This document shows, piece after piece, positions 54,970-64,000 of a stretch of DNA of 64,000 nt. Under the pieces are notes generated by a model. That model was not told the DNA's origin. It did not search any database and was given only the letters and a program-made list of their open reading frames with translations. The translations under genes were made by a program, and so were the position numbers. Source of the DNA: Bacteroidia bacterium (lineage in GTDB: Bacteria; Bacteroidota; Bacteroidia; JADZBD01); the NCBI GenBank assembly GCA_020054095.1, contig JAGVMA010000031.1, positions 86,956-150,955 of the forward strand, written 5' to 3'. Positions within the stretch are counted from its first letter, which is position 1. The number at the start of each line of letters is the position of its first letter.

Positions 54970-56601
54970 ATGAAAAAACTTTACACCACATTTTTTGCAG
55001 CAGTATTATTTATTTCGGTACAAGCACAAGCACCATTTTATGCATGGGGCGAACAAGCAGGCGCCAGCGGAAACGATGAAGGATATGCCATAGCTGTAGA
55101 TGCAGCAGGCAATTCTTATATAACAGGTGGCTTTGGCGATACAGCTCGCTTTGGCTCTTTCACGCTAATTAATGCAGGCCCTAATTACAAACAAACTTTT
55201 GTTGCCAAATACAATGCTAGCGGTACTTGCTTGTGGGCCAAGCAAGGCGGTTGTCCGCAAGACGACCAAGGGCAAGGCATCTGTGTAGATAACCAAGGCA
55301 ATGTTTACATCACAGGATATTACAATTATTCGGCAGCCACATTTGGTTCGCAAAATTTGCCGGCTGCCGCCTGGGACGATATTTTTATAGTAAAATACGA
55401 TGCCAATGGTAACGTAATATGGGCTACCAGCGAAGGTGGCGGAAACAATGATTACGGTTACAGCTTGGCTATTGACGGAAATAACAATTTATTTTTAACC
55501 GGAAATTTTTACGGCACTTCCACCTTTGGCACCACCGGCTTATCGAGCAGCGGCTGGGGCGATATTTATGTAGCAAAATACAATGCCACCACAGGCGCTA
55601 ATGTGTGGGCAGTAAAAGCAGGCGCAAGTGGCGATGATTGTTCATACTCAATAGCTACCGATGGCGGAGGCAACACATTTATAACAGGCTGCTTTAAGGG
55701 TACCACTACATTTGGTTCGGCAGGATCAGTAACAAGCAGTGGCGGCAAAGATATTTTCACAGCCAAGCTGGATGCTAACGGAGCATTTGTGTGGGTTAAA
55801 AAAGGCGGTGGCAGTTTAGATGACGAAGGCCGCGCAATTACGGTGGATGGAGTGGGAGCAGTGAATGTAACGGGCTATTACGATAATGCTGCCACATTTG
55901 GCACCACTAATTTAACAGCAGTAGGCGTTATGGATGTATTTACCGCCCGATACGATAATGCAGCAAATTTACAATGGGCTACATCGCACGGTGGCTGGGG
56001 AAATGACAAAGGCATGGGCATGTGTATAGATGCACAAGGTTATATTTATATAACAGGTCCATTTGAACAAACGGTAACATTTGGCAGCACTAATTTGCCC
56101 ACCACGGGAATTATAGATGCTTTTGTTGCAAAAATAAACTACGCTACAGGCGCTGCTATGTGGGCACTTAAAGGTGGTGGCGAAGATGCCGATGAAGCTT
56201 ACGGCATAGGTATAGATGCCAATGCTAAATTATATTTCACGGGTTATTTCCAAAACGATGCATCGTTCGGGCCGCTGCTTATTGCTAATCCGCTTAACGA
56301 AGTGTTTTTGGCAAAATTAGACAACACACTTTCTGTTAACGATAATTTTTTAAATCCAATAACGGTAGTGCTTTTCCCTAACCCTGCCAACACAAGCTGG
56401 AACATAACATTAACCGAAGCGGTAAACGATTATATTAAATCAATAAAAATTATGGACTTGAGTGGCCGCTGTGTAAAAGAAATTGAAAACCTTAACACAT
56501 TGCAAACCTCCATCACCATAACCGATTTGGCTGCCGGCATTTACCAAATACAAGTAATAAGCGGCCAAGGGCAAGCTACACTAAAAGGAATAAAGCAGTA
56601 A
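54970..56601 (+). CDS. Secreted beta-propeller-like protein with T9SS type A sorting domain
   Basis: 543 aa. Signal peptide (LYTTFFAAVLFISVQAQ). Then about eight repeats of roughly 55 aa with the pattern GNxYITGxF...TFGSxxL...DIFVAKY, as in SBBP-like propellers (about 20-430), and a C-terminal sorting domain with VVLFPNPANTSWNITL, IKIMDLSGRCVKEI and LAAGIYQIQVISGQ. Exported and surface-attached. It has its own promoter and precedes rpsO by 111 bp. Confidence 0.88.
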   Translation: MKKLYTTFFAAVLFISVQAQAPFYAWGEQAGASGNDEGYAIAVDAAGNSYITGGFGDTARFGSFTLINAGPNYKQTFVAKYNASGTCLWAKQGGCPQDDQGQGICVDNQGNVYITGYYNYSAATFGSQNLPAAAWDDIFIVKYDANGNVIWATSEGGGNNDYGYSLAIDGNNNLFLTGNFYGTSTFGTTGLSSSGWGDIYVAKYNATTGANVWAVKAGASGDDCSYSIATDGGGNTFITGCFKGTTTFGSAGSVTSSGGKDIFTAKLDANGAFVWVKKGGGSLDDEGRAITVDGVGAVNVTGYYDNAATFGTTNLTAVGVMDVFTARYDNAANLQWATSHGGWGNDKGMGMCIDAQGYIYITGPFEQTVTFGSTNLPTTGIIDAFVAKINYATGAAMWALKGGGEDADEAYGIGIDANAKLYFTGYFQNDASFGPLLIANPLNEVFLAKLDNTLSVNDNFLNPITVVLFPNPANTSWNITLTEAVNDYIKSIKIMDLSGRCVKEIENLNTLQTSITITDLAAGIYQIQVISGQGQATLKGIKQ

Positions 56602-56617
56602 AAACATCAAAAAAACA

Positions 56618-56646
56618 TTGTTTTGTACTAAAAAAAACTATATTTG
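56618..56646 (+). promoter_or_regulatory. Bacteroidota promoter of rpsO
   Basis: TTG (56618-56620), 18 bp, TATATTTG (56639-56646), followed by a 66-bp A-rich leader before rpsO. Such a leader could carry an S15 autoregulatory site, but I see no clear structure. Confidence 0.6.
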
Positions 56647-56712
56647 CGCCCTGAAAATCAAAATAGTATAAAACAACAAATGCCAAACGGGCATTAAGTA
56701 AAAAGTAAAAAA

Positions 56713-56982
56713 ATGAATTTAGCAAAAGAAGTAAAAAAAGAAATCATTAAAAAGCATGGCAAAAGCGACAAAAACACAGGTTCGCCAGAAGCACAAATAG
56801 CCATGTTTACCGCAAAAATTGCTCACCTTTCTGAGCATTTATCAGTAAAGAAAAAAGACCGCGTTACACAGCGCTCGCTTGTAAACCTGGTAGGCAGACG
56901 TAAAAGTATGCTCGATTTTCTTAAAAAGAAAGACATCACTCGCTACAGAGCAATTATCAAAGAATTAGATATACGTAAATAG
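56713..56982 (+). CDS. rpsO: 30S ribosomal protein S15
   Basis: 89 aa, the normal length. KHGKSDKNTGSPEAQIAMFT, LSEHLSVKKKD and LVNLVGRRKSMLDFLKKKD carry the conserved S15 surface that binds 16S rRNA helices 20-22. rpsO followed by pnp is a widespread order. Its own terminator (57005-57036) separates it from pnp here. Confidence 0.98.
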   Translation: MNLAKEVKKEIIKKHGKSDKNTGSPEAQIAMFTAKIAHLSEHLSVKKKDRVTQRSLVNLVGRRKSMLDFLKKKDITRYRAIIKELDIRK

Positions 56983-57004
56983 TGCACAAGCATTAAGTAT
57001 CCCG

Positions 57005-57036
57005 AAAGGCATCCAAATTTAAACGGATGCTTTTTC
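57005..57036 (+). terminator. Terminator after rpsO
   Basis: AAAGGCATCC (57005-57014) pairs with GGATGCTTTT (57025-57034) with one G-T pair; the loop is AAATTTAAAC; T run follows. Confidence 0.8.
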
Positions 57037-57074
57037 GCTATTTAAGCTGCACTGTTTTTTTAATTCTGCGCCCA

Positions 57075-57129
57075 GAGCGAAGTCGAAGGGCGCGATGAGT
57101 AAAATGCAATTCACGCTTCGGCTACGCTC
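57075..57129. repeat. Imperfect inverted repeat upstream of pnp
   Basis: GAGCGAAGTCGAAG (57075-57088) and CTTCGGCTACGCTC (57116-57129) are complementary at 12 of 14 positions around a 27-nt loop. Its GC-rich text (TTCGACTTCGCTC type) stands out from the AT-rich flanks and looks like a dispersed repeat family. Confidence 0.5.
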
Positions 57130-57184
57130 AGCGTGAGACAAAACAAAAATAAATAATTAAACATTCACTTAAAAACTCATAAAA

Positions 57185-59305
57185 ATGAATCCAATAAAAC
57201 ACACATTTGATATAGGCGATGGCCGCACCATTACATTAGAAACCGGAAAACTTGCCAAACAAGCCGATGGCGCTGTGGTGCTAAGTTTCGGTAACACCAT
57301 GATATTGGCAACCATTGTATCATCACACAAAGCAAAAGAAGGAGTTGATTTTTTACCACTCACGGTAGATTACCAAGAGAAATTTGCATCTACAGGCCGC
57401 ATACCGGGTGGCTTTTTTAAACGCGAAGCAAAACTATCGGATTACGAAGTTTTAATAAGCCGCATTGTTGACCGTGCGCTGCGCCCATTGTTTCCGGATA
57501 ACTACCATGCCGATACACAATTAATGTTATCGCTTATTTCGGGCGATAAAAACACCATGCCCGATGCATTGGTTGGTTTGGCTGCTTCGGCTGCCATTGC
57601 CGTTTCGGATATTCCGTTTAACGGACCAATATCTGAAGTGCGCGTAGCACGCATTGATGGCAAATTGTGCATTAACCCTACAATTTCTGATTTAGAAAAA
57701 ACCGATTTAGAAATGATAGTAGCTGCATCGGCTAAAGATATAGTGATGGTAGAAGGCGAAATGAAAGAAGTTTCGGAAGCCGACATGCTTGCTGCTATTA
57801 AGTTTGCACACGAACACATTAAAATTCAAATTAATGCCATTAACGCTTTCGCTGATAAAGTGGGCCGCAAAGTAAAACGCGAATACAACCACGAAACACA
57901 CGATACTGAACTGAAAGATAAAGTTTACAAAGAAACTTTTGATAAAGCTTATGCAGTAGCAAAATCGGCTAATGCAAATAAGCACGAGCGTGGCGAAGCT
58001 TTTGGTAAAGTGTATGAAGAATTTATGGCGCAATTTACCGATGAAGAAAAAGCAGCAAAAGAAGCATTAGCAAAAAAATATTATCACGAAGTGGAATACC
58101 ATGCTGTGCGCAAATTAGCATTAGACGAAAAACAACGCTTAGATGGCCGCAAAACAACTGATATAAGAGCAATATGGAGCGAAGTAGGTTATTTGCCCGG
58201 AGCACACGGCTCGGCAGTATTCACGCGTGGCGAAACACAATCGCTTACCACCGTTACGCTTGGCACTAAGCTGGATATGCAAATGATAGATGGCGCAATT
58301 TTCCAATTAGAAAACAATTTTATGTTGCACTATAACTTCCCCGGTTTTTCAACAGGCGAAGTAAAACCTAACCGTGGTGTGGGGCGCAGAGAAGTAGGAC
58401 ATGGTAACTTAGCATTGCGTGCACTAAAACAAGTAATGCCAAAAGAAATACCTTACACGGTGCGTGTAGTTTCTGATATATTAGAATCTAACGGCTCATC
58501 ATCAATGGCTACCGTGTGTGCCGGAACGTTGGCACTTATGGATGCAGGTGTACAAATTACAAAACCGGTATCGGGTATTGCAATGGGATTAATTACCGAT
58601 AACACCGGAAAATATGCCATACTTAGCGATATACTTGGCGATGAAGATCACCTTGGCGATATGGACTTTAAAGTGTGCGGAACTAAAGATGGTATTACTG
58701 CTTGCCAAATGGATTTGAAAGTAGATGGCTTGCCTTATGAAGTAATGCAACAAGCATTAGAACAAGCTAAACAAGGCCGCTTGCACATCTTAAATAAAAT
58801 TACCGAAACACTTGCCACACCTAATAATGATTATAAGCCACATGCACCACGCATAGTGCAAATACGCATACCTAAAGAATTTATTGGTGCAGTAATAGGG
58901 CCGGGCGGAAAAGTGATACAAGAAATGCAACGCGAAACAGGCGCTGTAATTATGATTGAAGAAGTGGGTAACGAAGGTGTGGTAGATATATCTGCAGATA
59001 ATAAAGAAGCAATAGATGCAGCATTAACGCGCATTAAAAACATAGTAGCCGTGCCCGAAATAGGCGAGGTGTACACCGGCAAAGTGCGCAGCATTATGCC
59101 TTATGGTGCTTTTGTAGAATTTATGCCCGGCAAAGATGGCTTATTGCACATTAGCGAAGTTGACCACAAGCGCTTAGATAGTTTAGAAGGCATTTTGAAA
59201 GAAGGCGAACAAGTGCAGGTGAAATTACTTTCTGTTGACCCTAAAACAGGCAAGTTTAAATTATCGCGCAAGGTGCTTATGCCAAAGCCCGAAGAAGCTA
59301 AATAG
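57185..59305 (+). CDS. pnp: Polynucleotide phosphorylase
   Basis: 706 aa. Two RNase PH domains (ARPLF-region [68 protein letters not shown]), a KH domain ([16 protein letters not shown]) and an S1 domain ([16 protein letters not shown]). It degrades RNA 3'-5' by phosphorolysis, usually with RNase E or Y. It is separated from rpsO by a terminator. Confidence 0.98.
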   Translation: MNPIKHTFDIGDGRTITLETGKLAKQADGAVVLSFGNTMILATIVSSHKAKEGVDFLPLTVDYQEKFASTGRIPGGFFKREAKLSDYEVLISRIVDRALRPLFPDNYHADTQLMLSLISGDKNTMPDALVGLAASAAIAVSDIPFNGPISEVRVARIDGKLCINPTISDLEKTDLEMIVAASAKDIVMVEGEMKEVSEADMLAAIKFAHEHIKIQINAINAFADKVGRKVKREYNHETHDTELKDKVYKETFDKAYAVAKSANANKHERGEAFGKVYEEFMAQFTDEEKAAKEALAKKYYHEVEYHAVRKLALDEKQRLDGRKTTDIRAIWSEVGYLPGAHGSAVFTRGETQSLTTVTLGTKLDMQMIDGAIFQLENNFMLHYNFPGFSTGEVKPNRGVGRREVGHGNLALRALKQVMPKEIPYTVRVVSDILESNGSSSMATVCAGTLALMDAGVQITKPVSGIAMGLITDNTGKYAILSDILGDEDHLGDMDFKVCGTKDGITACQMDLKVDGLPYEVMQQALEQAKQGRLHILNKITETLATPNNDYKPHAPRIVQIRIPKEFIGAVIGPGGKVIQEMQRETGAVIMIEEVGNEGVVDISADNKEAIDAALTRIKNIVAVPEIGEVYTGKVRSIMPYGAFVEFMPGKDGLLHISEVDHKRLDSLEGILKEGEQVQVKLLSVDPKTGKFKLSRKVLMPKPEEAK

Positions 59306-59333
59306 ATTTTAGACATTAGAATTTAGAATCAAG

Positions 59334-59370
59334 AAAAAACTCCCGACCAAAACAATCGGGAGTTTTTTTT
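59334..59370. terminator. Terminator between convergent pnp and lepB
   Basis: AAAAAACTCCCGA (59334-59346) pairs with TCGGGAGTTTTTT (59356-59368), loop CCAAAACAA; the A and T runs serve both strands. Confidence 0.9.
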
Positions 59371-59375
59371 ATTAG

Positions 59376-60974
59376 CTATTTAGTTCCTTTCTTTTTCTTT
59401 CGATAAAAATTGTAGCCATAATAAAGTGCGATGCCAATAAAGAAATACAAATAATAAGGCGCGGAAATACCATTAGGAGAAATAAAAGTAAGGAACCTGT
59501 TCCATCTTATTTTTTTTAGAAGCGGTGCATATTTATCTAATGATAACCAAATGAAAACACCTTTGCCCACCACATGGTCTTCGGGCACAAAGCCCCAGTA
59601 GCGAGAGTCTAATGAGTTGTGGCGGTTATCGCCCATCATCCAGTAATAATCTTGCTTAAAAGTGTAGGTAGTGGCTTGGGCACCATTAATTATTATTTTT
59701 CCGTTCATCAGTTGCAAATCGTTGTGCTCGTACACATCTATAATTCGCTGATAAAGCGGCAGTGTTTCGGCAGTTAAATTCACCGTTGCACCTTTTGCAG
59801 GAATAGTAAGTGGGCCAAAATTATCGCGGTTCCATTTATACAATGGCGAATGCGGAAACACGCCATCGTAATTAGTATTAGCACTATCTAACTGCGGCAC
59901 TATAGCTTTTACATTGGGCATTGTTTTTAGTTGTTCGGCTTTTTTAGCCGATAACGGAAATGCAATGCTATAGCCGCGTGCACTAATGTTATTTGTATCT
60001 GTAATTTCGAGTTCTAAAAGTTTATTGCGTCTAAAATTTGCCGATAATCCTAAGTTATATGCAAATTGTGCATCATCTGCCAAATAAGCGGGCTTGTTAT
60101 TAATTAATAATGTGCGGTCTTTAATCTCTAACACATCTCCTGCAATAGCCACACAGCGTTTAATGTAATTATCCATTTTATCTACCGGGCGGTAAACCAC
60201 ATCGCCAAAACTTTCGGGGTGTTGCCACACATTATCGCGGCCATATCTGCGGCACAAATCGTAGTAACTTTGGTTACTTGCACTTAAAGCCACCGTATCA
60301 CCTTCGGGGAAATTAAAAACCACAATATCATTGTTTTTTACATTACTCATGCCCGGCAAGCGGTAATAAGGCAATTGCACTGCATCGGTATATGATTTGC
60401 CAAGCCACCACGAGTTATGAAAAAACGGAACTGATAGCGGTGTTTGCGGAATTTTAGGTCCGTAACTTAATTTGCTCACAAATAAAAAATCGCCCACGAG
60501 CAATGTTTTTTCCATTGATGAAGTGGGAATAGTAAATGCTTCAATAATAAACGTGCGAATAATGGTGGCGGCAATAATTGCAAATACTATGGCATCGTAC
60601 CATTCGCGGCTTTGTGTTTTTCTTAAACGTTCTTTTTGCGGATAGCCTGTGTGTTTGACATTGGCATCAAAACCTATAAGTGGCATATATATAAACGGAA
60701 AAAGCCACATCATAAAATGCTGCGAAAACTCGCGCTTACCAAAATGATTAGCAAGTTCGGCACGCATTAATAATAACACAATTAAATTTAAAAACGGAAT
60801 GCAGCAAAACACAATCCACCAATTAGGTTTCTCTATTAGCTTAAGCCACAAGTAATAATTATAAACGGGTACAAGTGCTTTCCATCCTTCTATGTTAGCT
60901 TTCTCAAATAGCTTATATAAGCCCACCACAGGCAAAAAAGTAGCTAACAGAAATAGTATAAGATAAATATTCAT
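59376..60974 (-). CDS. lepB: Signal peptidase I with extended N-terminus
   Basis: 532 aa. An N-terminal membrane section of about 120 residues (two to three hydrophobic segments) precedes the typical S26A core: IEAFTIPTSSMEKTLL with catalytic Ser153, DNYIKRCVAIAGDVLE with the catalytic Lys, and the box E motif MMGDNRHNSLDSRYWG. It cleaves signal peptides of proteins exported by Sec, including the T9SS cargo in this window. A long insertion lies between the box C and E motifs, as in Bacteroidota LepB. dapB is 63 bp upstream on the same strand. Confidence 0.95.
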   Translation of the reverse strand: MNIYLILFLLATFLPVVGLYKLFEKANIEGWKALVPVYNYYLWLKLIEKPNWWIVFCCIPFLNLIVLLLMRAELANHFGKREFSQHFMMWLFPFIYMPLIGFDANVKHTGYPQKERLRKTQSREWYDAIVFAIIAATIIRTFIIEAFTIPTSSMEKTLLVGDFLFVSKLSYGPKIPQTPLSVPFFHNSWWLGKSYTDAVQLPYYRLPGMSNVKNNDIVVFNFPEGDTVALSASNQSYYDLCRRYGRDNVWQHPESFGDVVYRPVDKMDNYIKRCVAIAGDVLEIKDRTLLINNKPAYLADDAQFAYNLGLSANFRRNKLLELEITDTNNISARGYSIAFPLSAKKAEQLKTMPNVKAIVPQLDSANTNYDGVFPHSPLYKWNRDNFGPLTIPAKGATVNLTAETLPLYQRIIDVYEHNDLQLMNGKIIINGAQATTYTFKQDYYWMMGDNRHNSLDSRYWGFVPEDHVVGKGVFIWLSLDKYAPLLKKIRWNRFLTFISPNGISAPYYLYFFIGIALYYGYNFYRKKKKGTK

Positions 60975-61037
60975 TTAGTGTTTTTATTTATGTTGTAAAT
61001 ATGTTTAATAAAACCCACACGCACCTGTTAAAGAGTG

Positions 61038-61754
61038 TTAAATGTTAAGCAAATCATTCATACCGTAAATTCCTTTTTTGCTTTGTATAAATTCGGCAGC
61101 AAACACCGCACCTAACGCAAAACCTTTTCGGCTGTGGGCAGTGTGTTTAATTTCTATCGCATCCACTTCGGCTTGGTAGTTAATTATATGTGTGCCCGGC
61201 ACTTCGTTTTCCCTTTTCGATGTTATTACTAAATCATTTTTTTTATCTGATGATTGATTAACCCACTGCGCTTTGCTTTTTATTTTTTCTAACACGCCTT
61301 CGGCTAATGTAATGGCAGTACCACTTGGCGCATCTAATTTGTGAATGTGGTGTATTTCCTCCATTGTTACATCGTAATCAGCATATTTACTCATCACTTC
61401 AGCCAAATAGCTATTTAGCTTGAAAAATATATTTACACCCACACTAAAATTAGATGCATAAAACAATGTGCCATTTTTGTGTTCACACATTTCTTTCACA
61501 TCGTTTATTTTTTCTAACCAACCCGTAGTGCCTACCACCACCGGCAAATTAGCATCAAAGCATTTGTAAATATTTTCTATCGCACTATGTGGCGATGTAA
61601 ATTCAATAGCAACATCTGCATGTGATAGTAATTCGTTATTTAATTTAGATGTATTGGTAACATCTATTTTGTCGGTTATTGTATGTCCGCGCTTGAGCGC
61701 AATTTGCTCAATTTCTTTGCCCATTTTTCCGTAACCGATAAGTATAATTTTCAT
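61038..61754 (-). CDS. dapB: 4-hydroxy-tetrahydrodipicolinate reductase
   Basis: 238 aa, shorter than the 270-aa proteobacterial form. NAD(P) motif ILIGYGKMGKEIEQIA, VVGTTGWL, YASNFSVGVNIFFKLN, EEIHHIHKLDAPSGTA (substrate-binding His/Lys) and SRKGFALGAVFAAEFI. It follows dapA in the lysine/diaminopimelate pathway. A TAAGTTTG -7 element is 4 bp before the ATG. Confidence 0.95.
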   Translation of the reverse strand: MKIILIGYGKMGKEIEQIALKRGHTITDKIDVTNTSKLNNELLSHADVAIEFTSPHSAIENIYKCFDANLPVVVGTTGWLEKINDVKEMCEHKNGTLFYASNFSVGVNIFFKLNSYLAEVMSKYADYDVTMEEIHHIHKLDAPSGTAITLAEGVLEKIKSKAQWVNQSSDKKNDLVITSKRENEVPGTHIINYQAEVDAIEIKHTAHSRKGFALGAVFAAEFIQSKKGIYGMNDLLNI

Positions 61755-61758
61755 CGTG

Positions 61759-61766
61759 CAAACTTA
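61759..61766 (-). promoter_or_regulatory. -7 element for dapB-lepB
   Basis: Minus strand reads TAAGTTTG, a consensus match, 4 bp before the dapB ATG. The nearest TTG is 15 bp upstream, shorter than ideal. A near-leaderless transcript would follow. Confidence 0.4.
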
Positions 61767-61872
61767 TGTTTTTTAGTTTATCAATAGTAAGCTATAATTT
61801 AACAATAGTTAACCATTTTTAACAACTATACATTAGTTCACCTTTCTATTTTTACCGCAAGAAAAGACACAA

Positions 61873-63408
61873 ATGATAAAATACTTTTTAATCCCGTTTT
61901 ATTTTTTCGTTATTCTCCTGTCGGGCTGCGGTCCAAAAGGAATAGTGGATAAGCAACAACCAGAATCAGCTAATTCAGATACTACAAAAGGATATTTAGC
62001 AGCAGATGATACTGCAATAAGAGTCGATGAATACCTGAAAAAAATCACGCTCGAAAATAATTTCAGTGGCGCAATATTGATAATGAAAAATGGCAAGAAA
62101 ATATTATCGAAAGGATATGGTTGGGCTAATGCAGAAGAAAAAATTCCGTTTAAAGAAAACACACTATCGTGCATGGGCTCAATAACCAAAGCATTTACAG
62201 CAGCCGCAATAATGAAACTGCAAGAACAAGGCAAATTAAAAGTAACAGATAATATAAAAATGTTTTTTGCCAATGTGCCACCCGATAAAGAAAACATAAC
62301 CATTCATCAATTACTCACACACGCTGCAGGCTTTGTTGATTTTTTTGAAAACGATGGTGGCGATTATGCAATACTTCCGCGCGATAGTTTTATAAAACGA
62401 GCATTAACTGAACCACTGCAGTTCAAACCTGGTACAAAATCCACTTACACAAATGTAGGAATGAGTGTGCTTGCGGCAATAATTGAGAAAGTAACAAATA
62501 AAACGTACGAAGAGTTTTTGCAAGAACAGTTTTTCGCCAAAATAAACGCAAGCATCTCTTACCACAATAACATAATAAACACAAGCGTATTAGCAATAGG
62601 ATACGATAACAATAAACGCTGGGGAACATTACAAGAAAAATATAAACAAGCCGGTGGCGGCCCTTATTGGAATTTAATTGGCAATGGCGGACTTTACGCA
62701 TCTATCAACGATATGCATAAGTGGATATTGGCAATTGATAACAATATTGTTTTAAGAGAGCAATCAAAAACCGAAATGTTTAAAAGGCATATTGCAGAAG
62801 ATGGAATGGAAGGAAATGTTTATTTCGGATATGGCTGCAACCTACAACAGTCCTCAAGAGGGACTAATGTAATTGATAATGGAGGGAGTAATGGTATATA
62901 TCATGCCCGCCTTTTAAGATACACCGATGACAATGTTGTTGTTTATTTAATCACAAATAATAACAAGGCAAATTCAAATAAAGTAATGCCCAATATTTCA
63001 CAATTAATTTTCAAAGGAAAAATTGAGCAAGATTTTTTGCTTTCGCAAGAACCCTTTAATAACAAGAAATCCGAAGAAATATACAACCTAATTATCAAAG
63101 CCGGTGCCGATGTTTTCAGCAAAACATACAAGCAAGAATTTTTAGCTAATTCTGTCAGCGTTACCGATGATCTAATTTACCTTGAAGTAGGGCAGCGATT
63201 AATAAATGAAAATAAAACCCCTGAAGCAATAGCGCTTTACAAAGTATATACTTCCGAATTCCCCAGCATTATTATTGCATGGAATGATTTAGCGGAATGC
63301 TATGCTAGCATTGGCGATAATGCTAATGCCTCTATATGTTTTAACAAAGCACTAAAAATAAGCCCAAATAACCAGCGTGCATTAGCGGGGCTAAAAGCAC
63401 TTAATTAA
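61873..63408 (+). CDS. Lipoprotein serine hydrolase (beta-lactamase/PBP-like) with TPR tail
   Basis: 511 aa. A lipoprotein signal ends LLSGC (Cys19). The hydrolase domain has SITK (S-x-x-K, about residues 100-103), YTNVG (Y-x-N) and DNGGSNGIYHA in place of the KTG box, typical of class C beta-lactamase-related esterases. The last 80 residues look like two TPR helices (ALYKVYTSEFPSIIIAWNDL; ECYASIGDNANASICFNKAL). Substrate unknown; true beta-lactamase activity is not implied. Confidence 0.85.
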   Translation: MIKYFLIPFYFFVILLSGCGPKGIVDKQQPESANSDTTKGYLAADDTAIRVDEYLKKITLENNFSGAILIMKNGKKILSKGYGWANAEEKIPFKENTLSCMGSITKAFTAAAIMKLQEQGKLKVTDNIKMFFANVPPDKENITIHQLLTHAAGFVDFFENDGGDYAILPRDSFIKRALTEPLQFKPGTKSTYTNVGMSVLAAIIEKVTNKTYEEFLQEQFFAKINASISYHNNIINTSVLAIGYDNNKRWGTLQEKYKQAGGGPYWNLIGNGGLYASINDMHKWILAIDNNIVLREQSKTEMFKRHIAEDGMEGNVYFGYGCNLQQSSRGTNVIDNGGSNGIYHARLLRYTDDNVVVYLITNNNKANSNKVMPNISQLIFKGKIEQDFLLSQEPFNNKKSEEIYNLIIKAGADVFSKTYKQEFLANSVSVTDDLIYLEVGQRLINENKTPEAIALYKVYTSEFPSIIIAWNDLAECYASIGDNANASICFNKALKISPNNQRALAGLKALN

Positions 63409-63507
63409 ACTACCTGCATAACACCCTTACTTACAATTTATTTTAAAAAATAATTAAATGATTATCAGTGCCTTAAACACATTTATTAAAAACAATTGTA
63501 AAAATAG

Positions 63508-63537
63508 TTGCAAGCAATAAAAATCAAAGTACATTTG
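63508..63537 (+). promoter_or_regulatory. rrn promoter P1
   Basis: TTG (63508-63510), 19 bp, TACATTTG (63530-63537), a full Bacteroidota promoter match. Confidence 0.65.
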
Positions 63538-63613
63538 CAGCCCCTTAAGAAAAACAGTTCTAAACAAGGTTGAAAAAACGAGACAAAAAATAATTTCAAA
63601 AAAAACGAAATTA

Positions 63614-63645
63614 TTTTGCAGATATTAAAAATAATAATACTTTTG
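63614..63645 (+). promoter_or_regulatory. rrn promoter P2
   Basis: TTTTG (63614-63618), 19 bp, TACTTTTG (63638-63645), again a full match with the same spacing as P1. Confidence 0.65.
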
Positions 63646-63857
63646 CCGTCCAATTTCAGAAACACGTTCTAATACACAACTTGAAACAATAAATTTTTAA
63701 GGCGTAAAACCCTTATAAGTATTGAGATATACAAGTTCTTTGAATTATTGAAGAGTAAACAAATCATAATGATGGAAAAAGTAAAGGCCCCTTATCAAAT
63801 TTCTTAATTTGTTAAGAGGAAGCAAGTTCTTGAGACAATAATAATACAATCTGAATT

Positions 63858-63875
63858 TCTCGCCTTAGGGCGAGA
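63858..63875 (+). other. rrn leader hairpin before 16S
   Basis: Perfect 7-bp stem TCTCGCC / GGCGAGA with a TTAG loop, 20 bp before the 16S start; a likely processing or antitermination element. Confidence 0.5.
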
Positions 63876-63894
63876 GAGACAGGAAAATCAAACT

Positions 63895-64000
<106 letters not shown>

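Larger units (their letters stand above)
63409..63894 (+). promoter_or_regulatory. rrn upstream region and leader (486 bp, no gene)
   Basis: AT-rich. It holds two promoters (63508-63537 and 63614-63645), a boxA-like GTTCTTTGAATT near 63736, a leader hairpin (63788-63820) and a stem-loop TCTCGCC-TTAG-GGCGAGA at 63858-63875 just before 16S. The last two may serve rRNA processing or antitermination. No coding frame is visible. Confidence 0.7.

Noticed and set aside
61873..63408. True beta-lactamase
   Set aside because: S-x-x-K and Y-x-N are present but the KTG box is not, and the TPR tail and lipoprotein signal suit a surface esterase or peptidase-like protein.

Overview
The window is a low-GC (roughly 40%, by eye) chromosomal segment from a member of the Bacteroidota, probably near the Chitinophagales/Sphingobacteriales. 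The evidence is a set of Bacteroidota hallmarks: T9SS type A and gliding-motility type C-terminal sorting domains, SprB-like repeats, DUF5683, DUF4256, TAnnTTTG promoters instead of sigma70 boxes, no Shine-Dalgarno sequences, and the start of a Bacteroidota-type 16S rRNA gene at the right edge.

Layout. 1-8.2 kb: housekeeping and transport genes, mostly on the minus strand (amino acid permease, polytopic membrane protein, phosphoribosyltransferase, rlmD, DUF5683 protein, parB, a TalC/Fsa-type transaldolase), with rocD on plus. 8.36-24.5 kb: a plus-strand cell-surface glycan cluster of twelve genes. It has four asnB-type glutamine amidotransferases, four glycosyltransferase-like proteins, three SDR enzymes that strongly resemble the Bordetella O-antigen proteins WbmG/WbmH/WbmF, and a methyltransferase. 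The likely product is a glycan containing amidated uronic acids (uronamides). 24.5-31 kb: ligA, a two-gene nucleotidyltransferase module, a DUF6913-like gene, dapA, ribH, a TPR protein and recF. 31-36.6 kb: a T9SS cargo protein, fahA, a dnaX gene split by an A11 tract into gamma-like and tau-like parts, a 39-aa lipoprotein and an alpha-oxoamine synthase. 36.8-42.9 kb: two giant secreted adhesin-like proteins in tandem. 43-52.4 kb: relA/spoT, a zinc-ribbon membrane protein, guaB, an SGNH-SGNH-MBOAT acyltransferase operon and DUF4256. 52.4-54.2 kb: a small accessory patch with an 8-copy 42-bp hairpin repeat, a zeta-like kinase, a glycine-zipper protein and inverted repeats. 54.2-61.8 kb: an FN3 protein, a T9SS cargo protein, rpsO, pnp, lepB and dapB. 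61.9 kb to the end: a lipoprotein serine hydrolase, then an rrn leader with two tandem promoters and the first ~106 nt of 16S rRNA.

The points most worth following up are the four-amidotransferase Wbm-like glycan cluster, the dnaX A11 slippage site, the 42-bp hairpin array beside a zeta-like/glycine-zipper pair, and the nucleotidyltransferase/65-aa pair wedged between ligA and its usual neighbour. Family assignments come from reading motifs and from memory; no database search was run.
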